Source of the DNA: Bacteroidota bacterium
GTDB lineage: Bacteria; Bacteroidota; Bacteroidia; Chitinophagales; Saprospiraceae
Direction: 5' to 3'
Length of the DNA stretch: 9,516 nucleotides
NCBI GenBank assembly: GCA_018969455.1
Contig: JAGWYI010000119.1
Location: 1 to 9,516, forward strand
Below the pieces are notes generated by a model. That model made no database searches. It saw only the letters and a list, made by a program, of their open reading frames with translations, and had not been told where the DNA came from. The number at the start of each line of letters is the position of its first letter. The first letter of the stretch is position 1. A program made the translations under genes and the position numbers. Positions 1 through 6,845 of the stretch are shown here, in pieces.

Positions 1-1470
1 GTTGCCTTCCAGTACTTTTGCCAAGAGTGCGTCATGCCCGGTGTTCATGTTGAAAAACGCTGTTTCGTGTATGATTCCGCTCAAATTGCGGTGTTTAACA
101 ACCTGGAAGGCATCGGCCAGCGCAGAGCCTTTCGGATAATAACGAAACATCCAGATGCCCTGGTAATTGTCGGCCAGCGAGAGCACATACAGCTCCTTGG
201 CATCGTACCACACAAATTCATCGAGCAATTTGTGGTATATCCGATCCATTTCAGCCCAGTCGTTGACGGTATTTCGCAACAAAAAGGATGAAATAAACAA
301 ATAAAGGAGCGCTGCAAAATACTTCCACCAGCGCGCAAGACGCGCAAGGGCGAGCGCCATAACAGGCAACACAAAAAGGGATGATACATAACCATAACGG
401 TCGTTTTCATTGAAAAGCACCCACTCAAAGTGCAAATTCGACACCGGAACCGATGCCAGAATGCCCAACCACAGCAGCAGCACCGCAAGCTTGATGCGCG
501 GCGTCAGGAAATTTCTGAGGAAAAACACCGACAAGGCCATGGATATCAATAAAATGTAACAAAACTTTATCCCGAAATCACCACTCATCCAATTGAAAAG
601 TGCCATTTTATCGGCATGCTCCCAATGGCGGATAAAGAACAGGGGCTTGACCATGTATTTGAGGGGCGTAGACAACATGCGCACGGGATCGAATGCCAGC
701 ATCCGCTTTTCGCCATAGTGGCCCACCCATTGTCCCAATGTGAGCTTGTTCCACACAAAAAAGAAGATGTACAGCCCGATCTGTGGCAAACTGAGGTACA
801 GAATCGTTTTTTTCCAATCGAGGTGGTAGCGGTCGTGGGTGTCGGGCGATTCCACAGATGGCACCTTGTGGCTCAATTGCCACCCAATTAAAACACCGTG
901 GGTAAGCAGCGGAATTGCCAAAGCCAGTTCCAGGGTAAACAGGTTGATCAACATCAGGCCATGCGCCCACCACAGCGCGCGCACCCTGCCTCTTTGCAAA
1001 TAATCAAGTGTGTACCAAATGGCGCCCAGGGTGCACAATCCGGAAATCATGTAATGCAGGCAAACCCGCCAAACGGTTACCTCCGGCTGGTAAGGAGAAA
1101 ATAAAAAAAACAAGGCGCCAAACATGGCTGTAAAACCGGTAAACTGCAATTGCCAGATGTTTCCCATCTTTAGCAACAGGCGGTATAACAGGTACCCGTT
1201 GGCCGCATGAAAAGCACAAAACAAAAATGTCCAGGGCAGGCCATTTGTTCCGAAGGACTTATACATGCAATAATTAATTAATTGAAGCACTTGTTGATGC
1301 CCGCCATAACCGAAAGAGTATAAAAAACCGTACCAGGGGCCTTTGTCGTACAAATCCTGCCAGCCCAGAAAATCAGAAACAAAGCCGGCATTTCGGGCTG
1401 GCCAATACAAGATGAGACTTGACAAAAAAAACAATCCGAATATCTGCACCTGTCGGGGAATGCGTTTCAT
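1..1470 (-). CDS. Multi-spanning membrane protein, GT-C glycosyltransferase-like (3' end missing)
   Basis: The frame is open from an ATG at 1468-1470 to the first base of the window, giving 490 residues with no stop, so the C-terminus is outside. An in-frame stop at 1498-1500 limits the start, and this is the only ATG after it near the N-terminus. I see about nine or ten hydrophobic segments, near residues 9-25, 80-100, 110-127, 139-157, 168-197, 222-240, 302-318, 327-343, 363-378 and 383-398. A soluble, presumably periplasmic, tail runs from about 400. The first loop carries acidic residues (FVSDFLGWQD, 30-39), and NDRYGYVSSLF (356-366) sits before a late membrane segment. GT-C enzymes that use lipid-linked sugars typically have an acidic first loop, and TMTC-type members have an ERYLYLPS-like motif at the second position. 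The GT-C assignment is an inference from topology and these two motifs. O-antigen ligase-like or other polytopic proteins remain possible. It lies 82 nt after the solute-binding gene on the same strand. Confidence 0.75.
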   Translation of the reverse strand, partial: MKRIPRQVQIFGLFFLSSLILYWPARNAGFVSDFLGWQDLYDKGPWYGFLYSFGYGGHQQVLQLINYCMYKSFGTNGLPWTFLFCAFHAANGYLLYRLLLKMGNIWQLQFTGFTAMFGALFFLFSPYQPEVTVWRVCLHYMISGLCTLGAIWYTLDYLQRGRVRALWWAHGLMLINLFTLELALAIPLLTHGVLIGWQLSHKVPSVESPDTHDRYHLDWKKTILYLSLPQIGLYIFFFVWNKLTLGQWVGHYGEKRMLAFDPVRMLSTPLKYMVKPLFFIRHWEHADKMALFNWMSGDFGIKFCYILLISMALSVFFLRNFLTPRIKLAVLLLWLGILASVPVSNLHFEWVLFNENDRYGYVSSLFVLPVMALALARLARWWKYFAALLYLFISSFLLRNTVNDWAEMDRIYHKLLDEFVWYDAKELYVLSLADNYQGIWMFRYYPKGSALADAFQVVKHRNLSGIIHETAFFNMNTGHDALLAKVLEGN

Positions 1471-1526
1471 GGTATATCGTTTTATGGACTGGTAAAATTA
1501 ATATTTACGGCTGTAACGGCGGGGTA

Positions 1527-1544
1527 TTAAATCAAAGGATTTAA
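1527..1544. repeat. AT-rich perfect inverted repeat between two leftward genes
   Basis: TTAAATC and GATTTAA form a perfect 7-bp stem around a 4-nt loop, 8 nt past the stop of the solute-binding gene in the 82-nt gap before the membrane protein. It lacks G/C pairs near the base and a clear T tract, so intrinsic termination is doubtful. It could be an operator or an RNA-processing site, or chance in AT-rich DNA. Confidence 0.3.
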
Positions 1545-1552
1545 AATGGGCT

Positions 1553-3223
1553 TCAGCGTGCGATTTTAACCTGCTTTAATCGCAACAGGTTGATGGCGTT
1601 GTGCGGGAGCCCGCTTACATTTTTCCAGGCAAACTGGGCTGTTTCATCGTAAAAAAGAAAAACAACGGGCGCCTCTTCAATCAGAATTTCGTCCAGTTCC
1701 CGGTACAATGCATAGCGTTTTAGTTCATTTGTTTCAGCCAGCGCGGCTTCATATTTTTGATCAAAAGCGGCATGTGCAAAACGGGTATAATTGGGTGGCG
1801 CGCCGTTTTTGCTGTAAAAACAGGTAAAAAAACTTTCAGCGTCTGGGTAATCGGCAATCCAGGAGGCCCTAAAAAAACCGGCATTTCCTTTGCGCATGCG
1901 CTCGCGCAAGCCAGCTGTTTCCAACACTTCCAGGGTAACGTGAACTCCAAGATCTTCCCATTGACGTATTATAAAGGTGCAAATATCGAGGTATTCCTGG
2001 TTACACAGCAATTTCATAACAGGCAGGTTTTTGCCATTTGGATATCCTGCTTCAACCAGTAGTCGGCGCGCTTTCCCCACATCATAACCATATGCGGTCA
2101 AATGGTCTGGCGCAAAGGAAGGCAGTCCGCGCGGAGCAAAGCCCGCATTTGCAGATTTGCCTACTCCATTGCGCAATGTGCGCAGCAAGGTCTCCCGGTC
2201 GATTCCAAAATTGAGCGCTTGCCTTACTTTTTTATGAAGAAAAGGGCTAGACGGATCCGCTTGCATATCGAAGCCAAGATACTCTGTATTGAGATATGGA
2301 TTTTTATAATATTGAAAATTGGAGCTCAATTCGGCACGGAGTTCGCCTTCCGGTGTGAGCAATTCAGCGCTATATGCGCTCTCGAGCCCATAAAAATAGT
2401 CGAGGCGGTGTTTTTTAAACTCCAGAAAGGCCGATTTTCGGTCCCCAATAAATCGCACATGAACGGCATCCAGATAGGGCAAGCGTGTGCCGACAGAATC
2501 AAATTCAAAATAGGCCGGATTTTTTACTAAAACCAGGGCCTGGTTTTCTTCCCAAACTTTGAATTGAAAAGGTCCTGTGCCAACTGGATGGCTTCTGAAT
2601 TCACGACCGTAATAATCCAGCGCTTCTTTGGGTACGATTGAAGCATATTGCATGGTCAGGATTTGCAACATGGCATGAAAGGGTTCCTTCAGGTGAAGGG
2701 AGAACACCGTATCCTGTTCGGCAACAAAGGGATTTTGTGGCCGCACGCGGTCTTTAAAAATCCAGCTTCCAGGCTTTGGCCAATTGGAATCGAGCAATCG
2801 GTTGAAGCTAAAAACCACATCTTCTGCCTTTAATTTCCGCCCCAAACCCTGGGGGAAACAGGGGTTGTTGTGAAAAAAAACGTCATTCCGGAGCCAAAAA
2901 CGATAGGTAAGTCCGCCGTCGCAGATTTCCCATCGATAGGCTATCCCAGGTTCAACCTGGAGTTGGTCGTTGAGTTGGACCAAGCCATTAAACAGGCAAT
3001 CTACGGCCCAAATATTGTTTTGTGTACGTGCAAATGCCGGATCCAGGGAAGTGATTGGGTTGTGTTGGTTGTAGCGAAAAACCGTTCTGGTTTCAATGTG
3101 TGGCGCAGGGGCACAGTCAGCGAATACACAGAAAAAAGCAAGCCGGATCCACAAGCGTAAAGATTGCTTGTAAAACCGGCTTGCCTGGGTTAAATAGACA
3201 GGTTTCACGTACCCGGGTATCAA
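1553..3223 (-). CDS. Family-5 (oligopeptide-type) ABC solute-binding lipoprotein
   Basis: This 556-residue protein matches the OppA/DppA-type extracellular binding proteins (SBP_bac_5). These capture peptides, nickel or similar ligands outside the inner membrane and deliver them to an ABC permease. Visible hallmarks are the N-terminal YNQ..ITSLDPAFA stretch (51-65), the family signature region from AYRWEI to LRND (95-114), GTGPF (215-219), VRQALNFGIDRE (333-344) and WIADYPDAESFF (455-466). Length is normal. A short hydrophobic stretch after R27 ends at Cys37 (VFADC), a plausible but imperfect lipobox because Asp is at -1; Cys32 is a poorer alternative. The start is uncertain. TTG at 3221-3223 overlaps the preceding stop by 4 nt (TTGA), and an internal TTG at 3152-3154 would give a much shorter signal region. 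No permease or ATPase gene is nearby, so its transporter and ligand cannot be named. Binding-protein identity is firm; substrate is unknown. Confidence 0.9.
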   Translation of the reverse strand: MIPGYVKPVYLTQASRFYKQSLRLWIRLAFFCVFADCAPAPHIETRTVFRYNQHNPITSLDPAFARTQNNIWAVDCLFNGLVQLNDQLQVEPGIAYRWEICDGGLTYRFWLRNDVFFHNNPCFPQGLGRKLKAEDVVFSFNRLLDSNWPKPGSWIFKDRVRPQNPFVAEQDTVFSLHLKEPFHAMLQILTMQYASIVPKEALDYYGREFRSHPVGTGPFQFKVWEENQALVLVKNPAYFEFDSVGTRLPYLDAVHVRFIGDRKSAFLEFKKHRLDYFYGLESAYSAELLTPEGELRAELSSNFQYYKNPYLNTEYLGFDMQADPSSPFLHKKVRQALNFGIDRETLLRTLRNGVGKSANAGFAPRGLPSFAPDHLTAYGYDVGKARRLLVEAGYPNGKNLPVMKLLCNQEYLDICTFIIRQWEDLGVHVTLEVLETAGLRERMRKGNAGFFRASWIADYPDAESFFTCFYSKNGAPPNYTRFAHAAFDQKYEAALAETNELKRYALYRELDEILIEEAPVVFLFYDETAQFAWKNVSGLPHNAINLLRLKQVKIAR

Positions 3224-3816
3224 CTTTTTTGTTCGCGGCGTTTTATTTCGTCGCGAATTTTTGCGGCAGATTCATATTCTTCAGCCTCCAGCACTTCTTG
3301 CAGGCGTTTTTGCAGAACATCGATGGAATAATGTTCAAGTGCATTGGTATCGAAGCTGGCATCTGTTTCATGGGGTCTGGGTTGGCTGTTTCCTTCAGAT
3401 TCTTGTTCTTCCAGAATGACCCCGGCAGCTTCGAGAATGAAATCGTAGGTAAAAATAGGGCATTCAAAACGAACTGCCATGGCAATTGCATCGGAAGTAC
3501 GAGAGTCTATTTCGAAGATTTCCCCATTTTTGACACAAATTAGTCGAGCATAAAAGATGCCATCCAGCAGGTTATTGATCACCACCTCTTTCAGTTTGAT
3601 GTCGAAGGTGTCGAGCGCGCTTTTAAACAGGTCGTGCGTGAGGGGGCGATTGGGCGCCATGCGTTCCATGGCTACAGCAATGGCTTGAGCCTCAAAGCTT
3701 CCGATTACAATTGGCAGTCGGCGTTGACCACGGCGTTCGCCCAGTACCACGGCATAGTTGTGCGACTGTGTCATGCTGTGGGAGAGCGCCACGATGTCCA
3801 ATTCAATTCGTTTCAT
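3220..3816 (-). CDS. Bifunctional nuclease (DUF151/BFN) family protein with C-terminal UVR motif
   Basis: This 198-residue protein begins with a DUF151/BFN domain (about residues 1-135). Family landmarks are LPIVIGSFEAQAIA (34-47), RPLTHDL (57-63), the INNLLDGIFYARL strand-loop (80-92) and DSRTSDAIAMAVR (104-116). BFN proteins were named for DNase/RNase activity described in a plant member; the bacterial role is poorly defined. After a polar, charged linker (136-160), residues 164-197 form a UVR motif (LQKRLQEVLEAEEYESAAKIRDEI), the short helical hairpin that joins UvrB and UvrC. That hints at a protein or nucleic-acid contact. This layout and length are usual for Bacteroidota homologues. The ATG at 3814-3816 is 26 nt past the etfA stop, and the gene's TGA overlaps the TTG start of the next gene. 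From memory, etfB-etfA-BFN linkage recurs in the phylum, but the reason is unclear. Family identity is strong; the in vivo reaction is not established. Confidence 0.92.
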   Translation of the reverse strand: MKRIELDIVALSHSMTQSHNYAVVLGERRGQRRLPIVIGSFEAQAIAVAMERMAPNRPLTHDLFKSALDTFDIKLKEVVINNLLDGIFYARLICVKNGEIFEIDSRTSDAIAMAVRFECPIFTYDFILEAAGVILEEQESEGNSQPRPHETDASFDTNALEHYSIDVLQKRLQEVLEAEEYESAAKIRDEIKRREQKS

Positions 3817-3817
3817 T

Positions 3818-3839
3818 GTTTATTGGTTTTGAAATAAAC
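3818..3839 (-). repeat. Inverted repeat just before the BFN start codon
   Basis: In the leftward transcript GTTTATT and AATAAAC can form a 7-bp stem with an 8-nt loop that ends one base before the ATG of the BFN gene. A competing 5-bp hairpin (GGTTT with AAACC, 3825-3840) uses some of the same bases. Both are AT-rich and weak. They fill nearly all of the 26-nt etfA-BFN gap and might tune translation. No function is shown. Confidence 0.3.
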
Positions 3840-3842
3840 CGA

Positions 3843-4805
3843 TTAGTTGGCGGCTTTGTATTTTTTGATGGCTTCATTAAGTTTGGGCACCACTTCGAAC
3901 AAATCGCCAACCACTCCATAATCGGCGGCTTTGAAAAAAGGCGCCTCGGGGTCTTTGTTGATAACCACAATTACTTTTGAGTTATTTACCCCTGCGAGGT
4001 GTTGAATAGCGCCGCTGATGCCGATGGCGATGTATAAATTGGGGCGTATAGCAATACCCGTTTGACCTACATGTTCATGGTGGGGGCGCCAATGGCTATC
4101 CGCTACGGGTCGGGAACAGGCCGTGGTTGCCCCGAGCGTTGCGGCAAGTTCTTCCACGATGCCCCAGTTGGCAGGGTCTTTCATTCCGCGGCCAGCGGAG
4201 ACAACTATTTCGGCTTCTGGAAGCGGTACAGTTCCTTCCTGGGTTTTGAGTTCCTTGATTTTAATTTTTCCGGGTGTGACCGTCAGTTGAATGGTTTCTG
4301 GCTCCAACTTGCTTCCGGTCATTTCGGGCTTTACGGCATTTCCCATCAAGGAGATGATGTTTACAGCGCCGTTTAGTTTGTATTGTGCCAATGCCTTGCC
4401 AGAAAACACCGATTTTTCAACCAAAAGAGAGCCGGATTCAATTTGCGGCAATTGATTGGCGCCTGAAATCAGACCCGCTTTCAGTCGAACTGCCAGCCTA
4501 CCCGCAAGGGCTTTTCCGGTGCTGGTATGAGAAAGGATCACCACTTTGGCTCCAAGTTGGGTAGCGGCATCGGCAATTGCTTTTGCATAAACCTGGCTGT
4601 CAAAGTGTTCAAATGCTGTATTGTTGTTGTTCAATACCCTGGATGCGCCATATTCACCCAATAAACCGGCATCGTGCAAGGGCCCGAGTGTGAGCGCGAC
4701 GCAAGAAACACCCAAGGCGTCGGCCAGTTTTTTTCCATATGTAACTGCTTCAAAAGCAGATTTCTTAAATTGTCCGCGAGGGCTTTCTGCAAAAACGAGT
4801 ACCAT
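3843..4805 (-). CDS. etfA: Electron transfer flavoprotein subunit alpha
   Basis: The 320-residue product is the FAD-carrying alpha subunit of the soluble ETF heterodimer. ETF accepts electrons from acyl-CoA and related dehydrogenases and passes them to ETF:quinone oxidoreductase. The N-terminal domain (1-185) has the adenine-nucleotide-hydrolase-like fold. The C-terminal FAD domain shows SAGRGM (203-208), SRP (231-233), VGQTG (246-250), the family signature YIAIGISGAIQH (258-269), INKDP (282-286) and DYGVVGD (295-301). The full length is present and no key segment is missing. The flavin loop at 234-250 reads with three histidines (HWRPHHEHVGQTG) where the textbook mitochondrial/proteobacterial type has a VDAG..P...QVGQTGK pattern; I recall this variant as typical of Bacteroidota. 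ATG at 4803-4805 is 34 nt after etfB, so the two are co-transcribed. No dehydrogenase or ETF:quinone oxidoreductase gene is in the window, so the electron donors are not visible. Confidence 0.97.
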   Translation of the reverse strand: MVLVFAESPRGQFKKSAFEAVTYGKKLADALGVSCVALTLGPLHDAGLLGEYGASRVLNNNNTAFEHFDSQVYAKAIADAATQLGAKVVILSHTSTGKALAGRLAVRLKAGLISGANQLPQIESGSLLVEKSVFSGKALAQYKLNGAVNIISLMGNAVKPEMTGSKLEPETIQLTVTPGKIKIKELKTQEGTVPLPEAEIVVSAGRGMKDPANWGIVEELAATLGATTACSRPVADSHWRPHHEHVGQTGIAIRPNLYIAIGISGAIQHLAGVNNSKVIVVINKDPEAPFFKAADYGVVGDLFEVVPKLNEAIKKYKAAN

Positions 4806-4839
4806 AACTGCTTGGAATTAAATGATTTGATGGAATGGG

Positions 4840-5580
4840 TTAAAGCACTTTGGCTTCCTCGTGCAACAAACGCACCAATTCGTCCATGTTTTCGGGGTCG
4901 ATGAGTTTTACGCCTGCCTTAGCCGGTGGCAAAGTAAAGCGGTTGAGTTGCTCGAGCGCCTCAAAAGGGGCTGCAGGCAGTTCCTGGAGCGGTTTGGTTC
5001 GCGCCGTCATGATTCCGCGCATATTGGGAATGCGTTGTTCAGCCATACCTTTTGCCGCTGAAACCACACAGGGCAGTTCCACTTCCAGGCTTTCTATACC
5101 GCCTTCAATTTCGCGGTCGAGGGTGGCAATATTGCCCTGAACATCCAACTTGCTGGCGTATGAAACGTAGGGCATGTCGAGGAATTCGGCAAGCATTGCA
5201 CCTACTTCAGAACCATTGTAGTCGATGGTTTCTTTCCCCAGAAAAATGATGTCAAAATTTTCCTTGCGGGCATACTCGGCTATTTGAAATGCCACAAATG
5301 CGGCGCTTTTCGGATCGGCATCAATACGAACCGCATCATCGGCGCCGATGGCCAGGGCTTTCCGAATGGTGGTTTCGTTGGCAGCCGGACCAATATGCAA
5401 AACCGTTACCTGCCCTCCCAGGCTTTCTTTTAACTCACAAGCACGCACGAGCGCGTACCATTCGTCGTAAGGATTCATGATAAACTGAACGCCCGCCGAA
5501 TTAAATTCGGTACTATCCGCATTGAATGAAATTTTCGCTGTGGTGTCTGGCGTTTGACTGATGCAAACCAAAAGTTTCAT
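4840..5580 (-). CDS. etfB: Electron transfer flavoprotein subunit beta
   Basis: The 246-residue product is the beta subunit of ETF, which in classical ETFs binds AMP and carries the recognition loop that docks onto partner dehydrogenases. Visible family landmarks are NPYDEWYALVRACEL (36-50), ALAIGADDAV (75-84), GKETIDYNGSEVGAMLAE (115-132) and the beta-subunit signature running from REIEGG through ELPCVVS (156-174). After it comes the loop segment with RIPNMRGIMTARTKPL (183-198). This fits the canonical P.N....AK.KP pattern, with MTARTKP in place of the usual MKAKKKP. Length is normal for FixA-type beta subunits. The ATG at 5578-5580 is first in the leftward operon, about 50 nt after a good Bacteroidota-type -7 element (5637-5644). 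The immediate leader is A/T-rich with no Shine-Dalgarno sequence. A bifurcating ETF with two FADs cannot be excluded by reading alone, but no nif/fix or Bcd-type partners are near. Confidence 0.97.
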   Translation of the reverse strand: MKLLVCISQTPDTTAKISFNADSTEFNSAGVQFIMNPYDEWYALVRACELKESLGGQVTVLHIGPAANETTIRKALAIGADDAVRIDADPKSAAFVAFQIAEYARKENFDIIFLGKETIDYNGSEVGAMLAEFLDMPYVSYASKLDVQGNIATLDREIEGGIESLEVELPCVVSAAKGMAEQRIPNMRGIMTARTKPLQELPAAPFEALEQLNRFTLPPAKAGVKLIDPENMDELVRLLHEEAKVL

Positions 5581-5620
5581 ATTAAAATTCGAGTGCTTTA
5601 TCTTATTAGGGAATACCGCT

Positions 5621-5628
5621 TAATTTTG
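5621..5628 (+). promoter_or_regulatory. -7 promoter element for the rightward TPR-DUF4292-EnvC-like block
   Basis: TAATTTTG matches the Bacteroidota -7 consensus TAnnTTTG and is followed by CGGGC, a common context. Transcription would start near 5633-5636, leaving a leader of about 95 nt before the TPR start at 5728. I see no clean TTG at the -33 position, so this rests on the -7 element and its place between divergent genes. Confidence 0.5.
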
Positions 5629-5640
5629 CGGGCGCGCAAA
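5625..5640. repeat. Perfect inverted repeat joining two facing promoters
   Basis: TTTGCG (5625-5630) and CGCAAA (5635-5640) are exact reverse complements around a 4-bp centre, GGCG. Each arm includes the TTTG end of one of the two oppositely directed -7 elements, so the symmetry may simply reflect facing promoters. It could also be a binding site for a dimeric regulator. Confidence 0.5.
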
Positions 5641-5644
5641 GGTA
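5637..5644 (-). promoter_or_regulatory. -7 promoter element for the leftward etfB operon
   Basis: On the minus strand the octamer TACCTTTG matches TAnnTTTG exactly and is followed by CGCGCCC. Transcription would start near 5629-5632, about 50 nt before the etfB ATG. At the expected -33 spacing there is only a TTCTG-like near match (5665-5669 on the minus strand). Confidence 0.55.
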
Positions 5645-5715
5645 CTATAAAGGCATTTATTTTTCAGAATAGATGGATCTTGCGTAACAAAACATTTCAA
5701 GTTTCGTTTAATTTT

Positions 5716-5720
5716 AAGGA
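5716..5720 (+). promoter_or_regulatory. Shine-Dalgarno-like site that sets the TPR protein start
   Basis: AAGGA lies 7 nt before the ATG at 5728. The reading frame stays open upstream to 5554, but that longer form would overlap etfB and begin before the predicted transcription start, so 5728 is the preferred start. Confidence 0.5.
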
Positions 5721-5727
5721 TAAAATC

Positions 5728-6048
5728 ATGCTTAGTCGCCTGGAACGCCTGCTCGAATTGTACCAAATCAATCCTCAAGACAGCTTTGTACTTTTCGCCC
5801 TCGGCAAAGAATTTGAAGGCAAGGACGATCCCGATCAGGCCTTGCACTTTTACAATGCACTTCAATCCCTCGATCCGAACTATGTTGGTTTGTACTATCA
5901 TTTGGGAAAATTGTATGAACGGCTAAACCAGCATGACAAAGCGCTTGAAGCATATAATCGGGGTTTGGAAGTAGCCCACAACGCCCATGATGCCCATGCT
6001 GCTTCCGAACTTCAGGGGGCTAAATTGAACTTGGAATATGAAATTTAA
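5728..6048 (+). CDS. Small tetratricopeptide-repeat protein
   Basis: The 106-residue product holds two recognisable TPR units, about residues 17-50 (FALGKEFEGKDDPDQALHFY) and 53-86 (GLYYHLGKLYERLNQHDKAL). Both show the expected small/large residue pattern (LG at position 8, Y or F at 11, A at 20). A short helical extension follows, ending in LEYEI. There is no signal peptide or membrane segment, so it is probably cytoplasmic. TPR units are protein-binding scaffolds; the partner cannot be read from sequence. The ATG at 5728 is backed by an AAGGA site, and it is the only methionine codon in the frame after the predicted promoter. The end overlaps the start of the DUF4292 gene by 11 nt, implying coupled translation and perhaps a shared process. 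It is first in a three-gene rightward block. Presence of a real gene is well supported by the TPR pattern; function is unknown. Confidence 0.88.
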   Translation: MLSRLERLLELYQINPQDSFVLFALGKEFEGKDDPDQALHFYNALQSLDPNYVGLYYHLGKLYERLNQHDKALEAYNRGLEVAHNAHDAHAASELQGAKLNLEYEI

Positions 6049-6808
6049 ATTACCTATTTTGCTCATAATGAGCATTTTTTTAATGAGCGCCAAAGGTACG
6101 GGTTGCCACAAAAACACTTCCGGCCCTAAATCTGCCAACGCAGGAGCCTTGCGGGAGAAGCTGGATAAATACAACCTCAAAAATCTGAATAACTTATCGG
6201 CGCGCCTTCAATTATCCATTAATCAGGGCGGTCAACTGCTCAATGCCAATGCCAATTTGATTTGGATGCGCGACAGCATGGTTTGGATGAATGTGAAAAA
6301 ATTCGGCTTGGAGGCGGCTCGGATCCTGATTACCAAAGATTCTGTTTTCCTTCTCAATCGGTTGGAAAAAACCTATCAGGTACACACACTTGAATATTTA
6401 CAAACACAATATCAACTGCCTGCCGGTTTCGATTTGATTCAAAGCATTATTTTAGCCAAAGCATGGTTATTGCCTGAAATTCCACTCCAGGCAGATATCG
6501 ACCAGGGCATGCAACGATTGAGTGGAAACGATAGCCGCTATATTGCCCGTTATTGGATGGAAATAGGCTCTCATTTGTTACAAAAAGAGTCTTTTGTTCA
6601 AAAAAAAGATTCTAAAATGGTAAGCATCGACTTCGGTTCCTACCAAAAGATTCAAGGCGCCGGCACTTTTCCGCATTTTCGCAAGATAGAGGCCTTCGAC
6701 CCCGATTTTGGCGCTATGTTTGTGGAAGCAACCCTGAGTGATGTGGAAATCAATTCGCCCGTTTCCTATAAATTTGAAATTCCGGCACACTACAAACGCA
6801 CCGAATAA
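6038..6808 (+). CDS. DUF4292-family lipoprotein
   Basis: The 256-residue product starts with a basic MKFK, a hydrophobic core (LPILLIMSIFLMSA, 5-18) and a cysteine at 23 (KGTGC), consistent with lipoprotein export although the residue at -3 is not ideal. The mature part fits DUF4292: NLSARLQLSINQGG (52-65), NANLIWMRDSMVWMNV (71-86), an EAARILITKDSVFLLNR stretch (92-108), and a C-terminal sheet-like region ending near YKFEIP (244-249). The pattern 'sheet, then WMRDSMVWMNV, then LITKDSVFLLNR' resembles LolA/LolB-like lipid-carrier folds; that link is my inference, not an established function. It is probably in the periplasm on an outer- or inner-membrane anchor. The ATG lies inside the end of the TPR gene (11-nt overlap), and the EnvC-like gene follows 37 nt downstream. 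I recall DUF4292 next to an M23/EnvC-like gene in many Bacteroidota. Family call is good; role is open. Confidence 0.85.
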   Translation: MKFKLPILLIMSIFLMSAKGTGCHKNTSGPKSANAGALREKLDKYNLKNLNNLSARLQLSINQGGQLLNANANLIWMRDSMVWMNVKKFGLEAARILITKDSVFLLNRLEKTYQVHTLEYLQTQYQLPAGFDLIQSIILAKAWLLPEIPLQADIDQGMQRLSGNDSRYIARYWMEIGSHLLQKESFVQKKDSKMVSIDFGSYQKIQGAGTFPHFRKIEAFDPDFGAMFVEATLSDVEINSPVSYKFEIPAHYKRTE

Positions 6809-6845
6809 TCCATCCCAAACTGATTTGAAGTAACTCTTGCTTTAC

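Noticed and set aside
608..973. Minus-strand frame of 121 codons inside the left membrane-protein gene
   Set aside because: It is another frame of the same strand as the open 490-residue membrane protein, which shows clear membrane segments. The alternative lacks any recognisable pattern.
1424..1431. A8/T8 homopolymer near the N-terminus of the membrane protein
   Set aside because: It encodes part of a hydrophobic membrane segment rich in Phe codons (TTT), so the run is expected from composition. Similar A8 runs occur elsewhere in the window.
1493..1500. Possible promoter TAATTTTA (minus strand) ahead of the membrane protein
   Set aside because: It misses the final G of TAnnTTTG and has no TTG at the -33 spacing, so it is not distinguishable from AT-rich background.
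5554..5727. N-terminal extension of the TPR protein to an upstream ATG at 5554
   Set aside because: It would overlap etfB, start before the predicted promoter and add a basic, unpatterned stretch. The ATG at 5728 has an AAGGA site and directly precedes the TPR fold.
6837..6845. TTG start three codons upstream for the EnvC-like gene
   Set aside because: The ATG at 6846 gives a normal signal peptide, and the TTG adds only three residues with no better ribosome-binding site.
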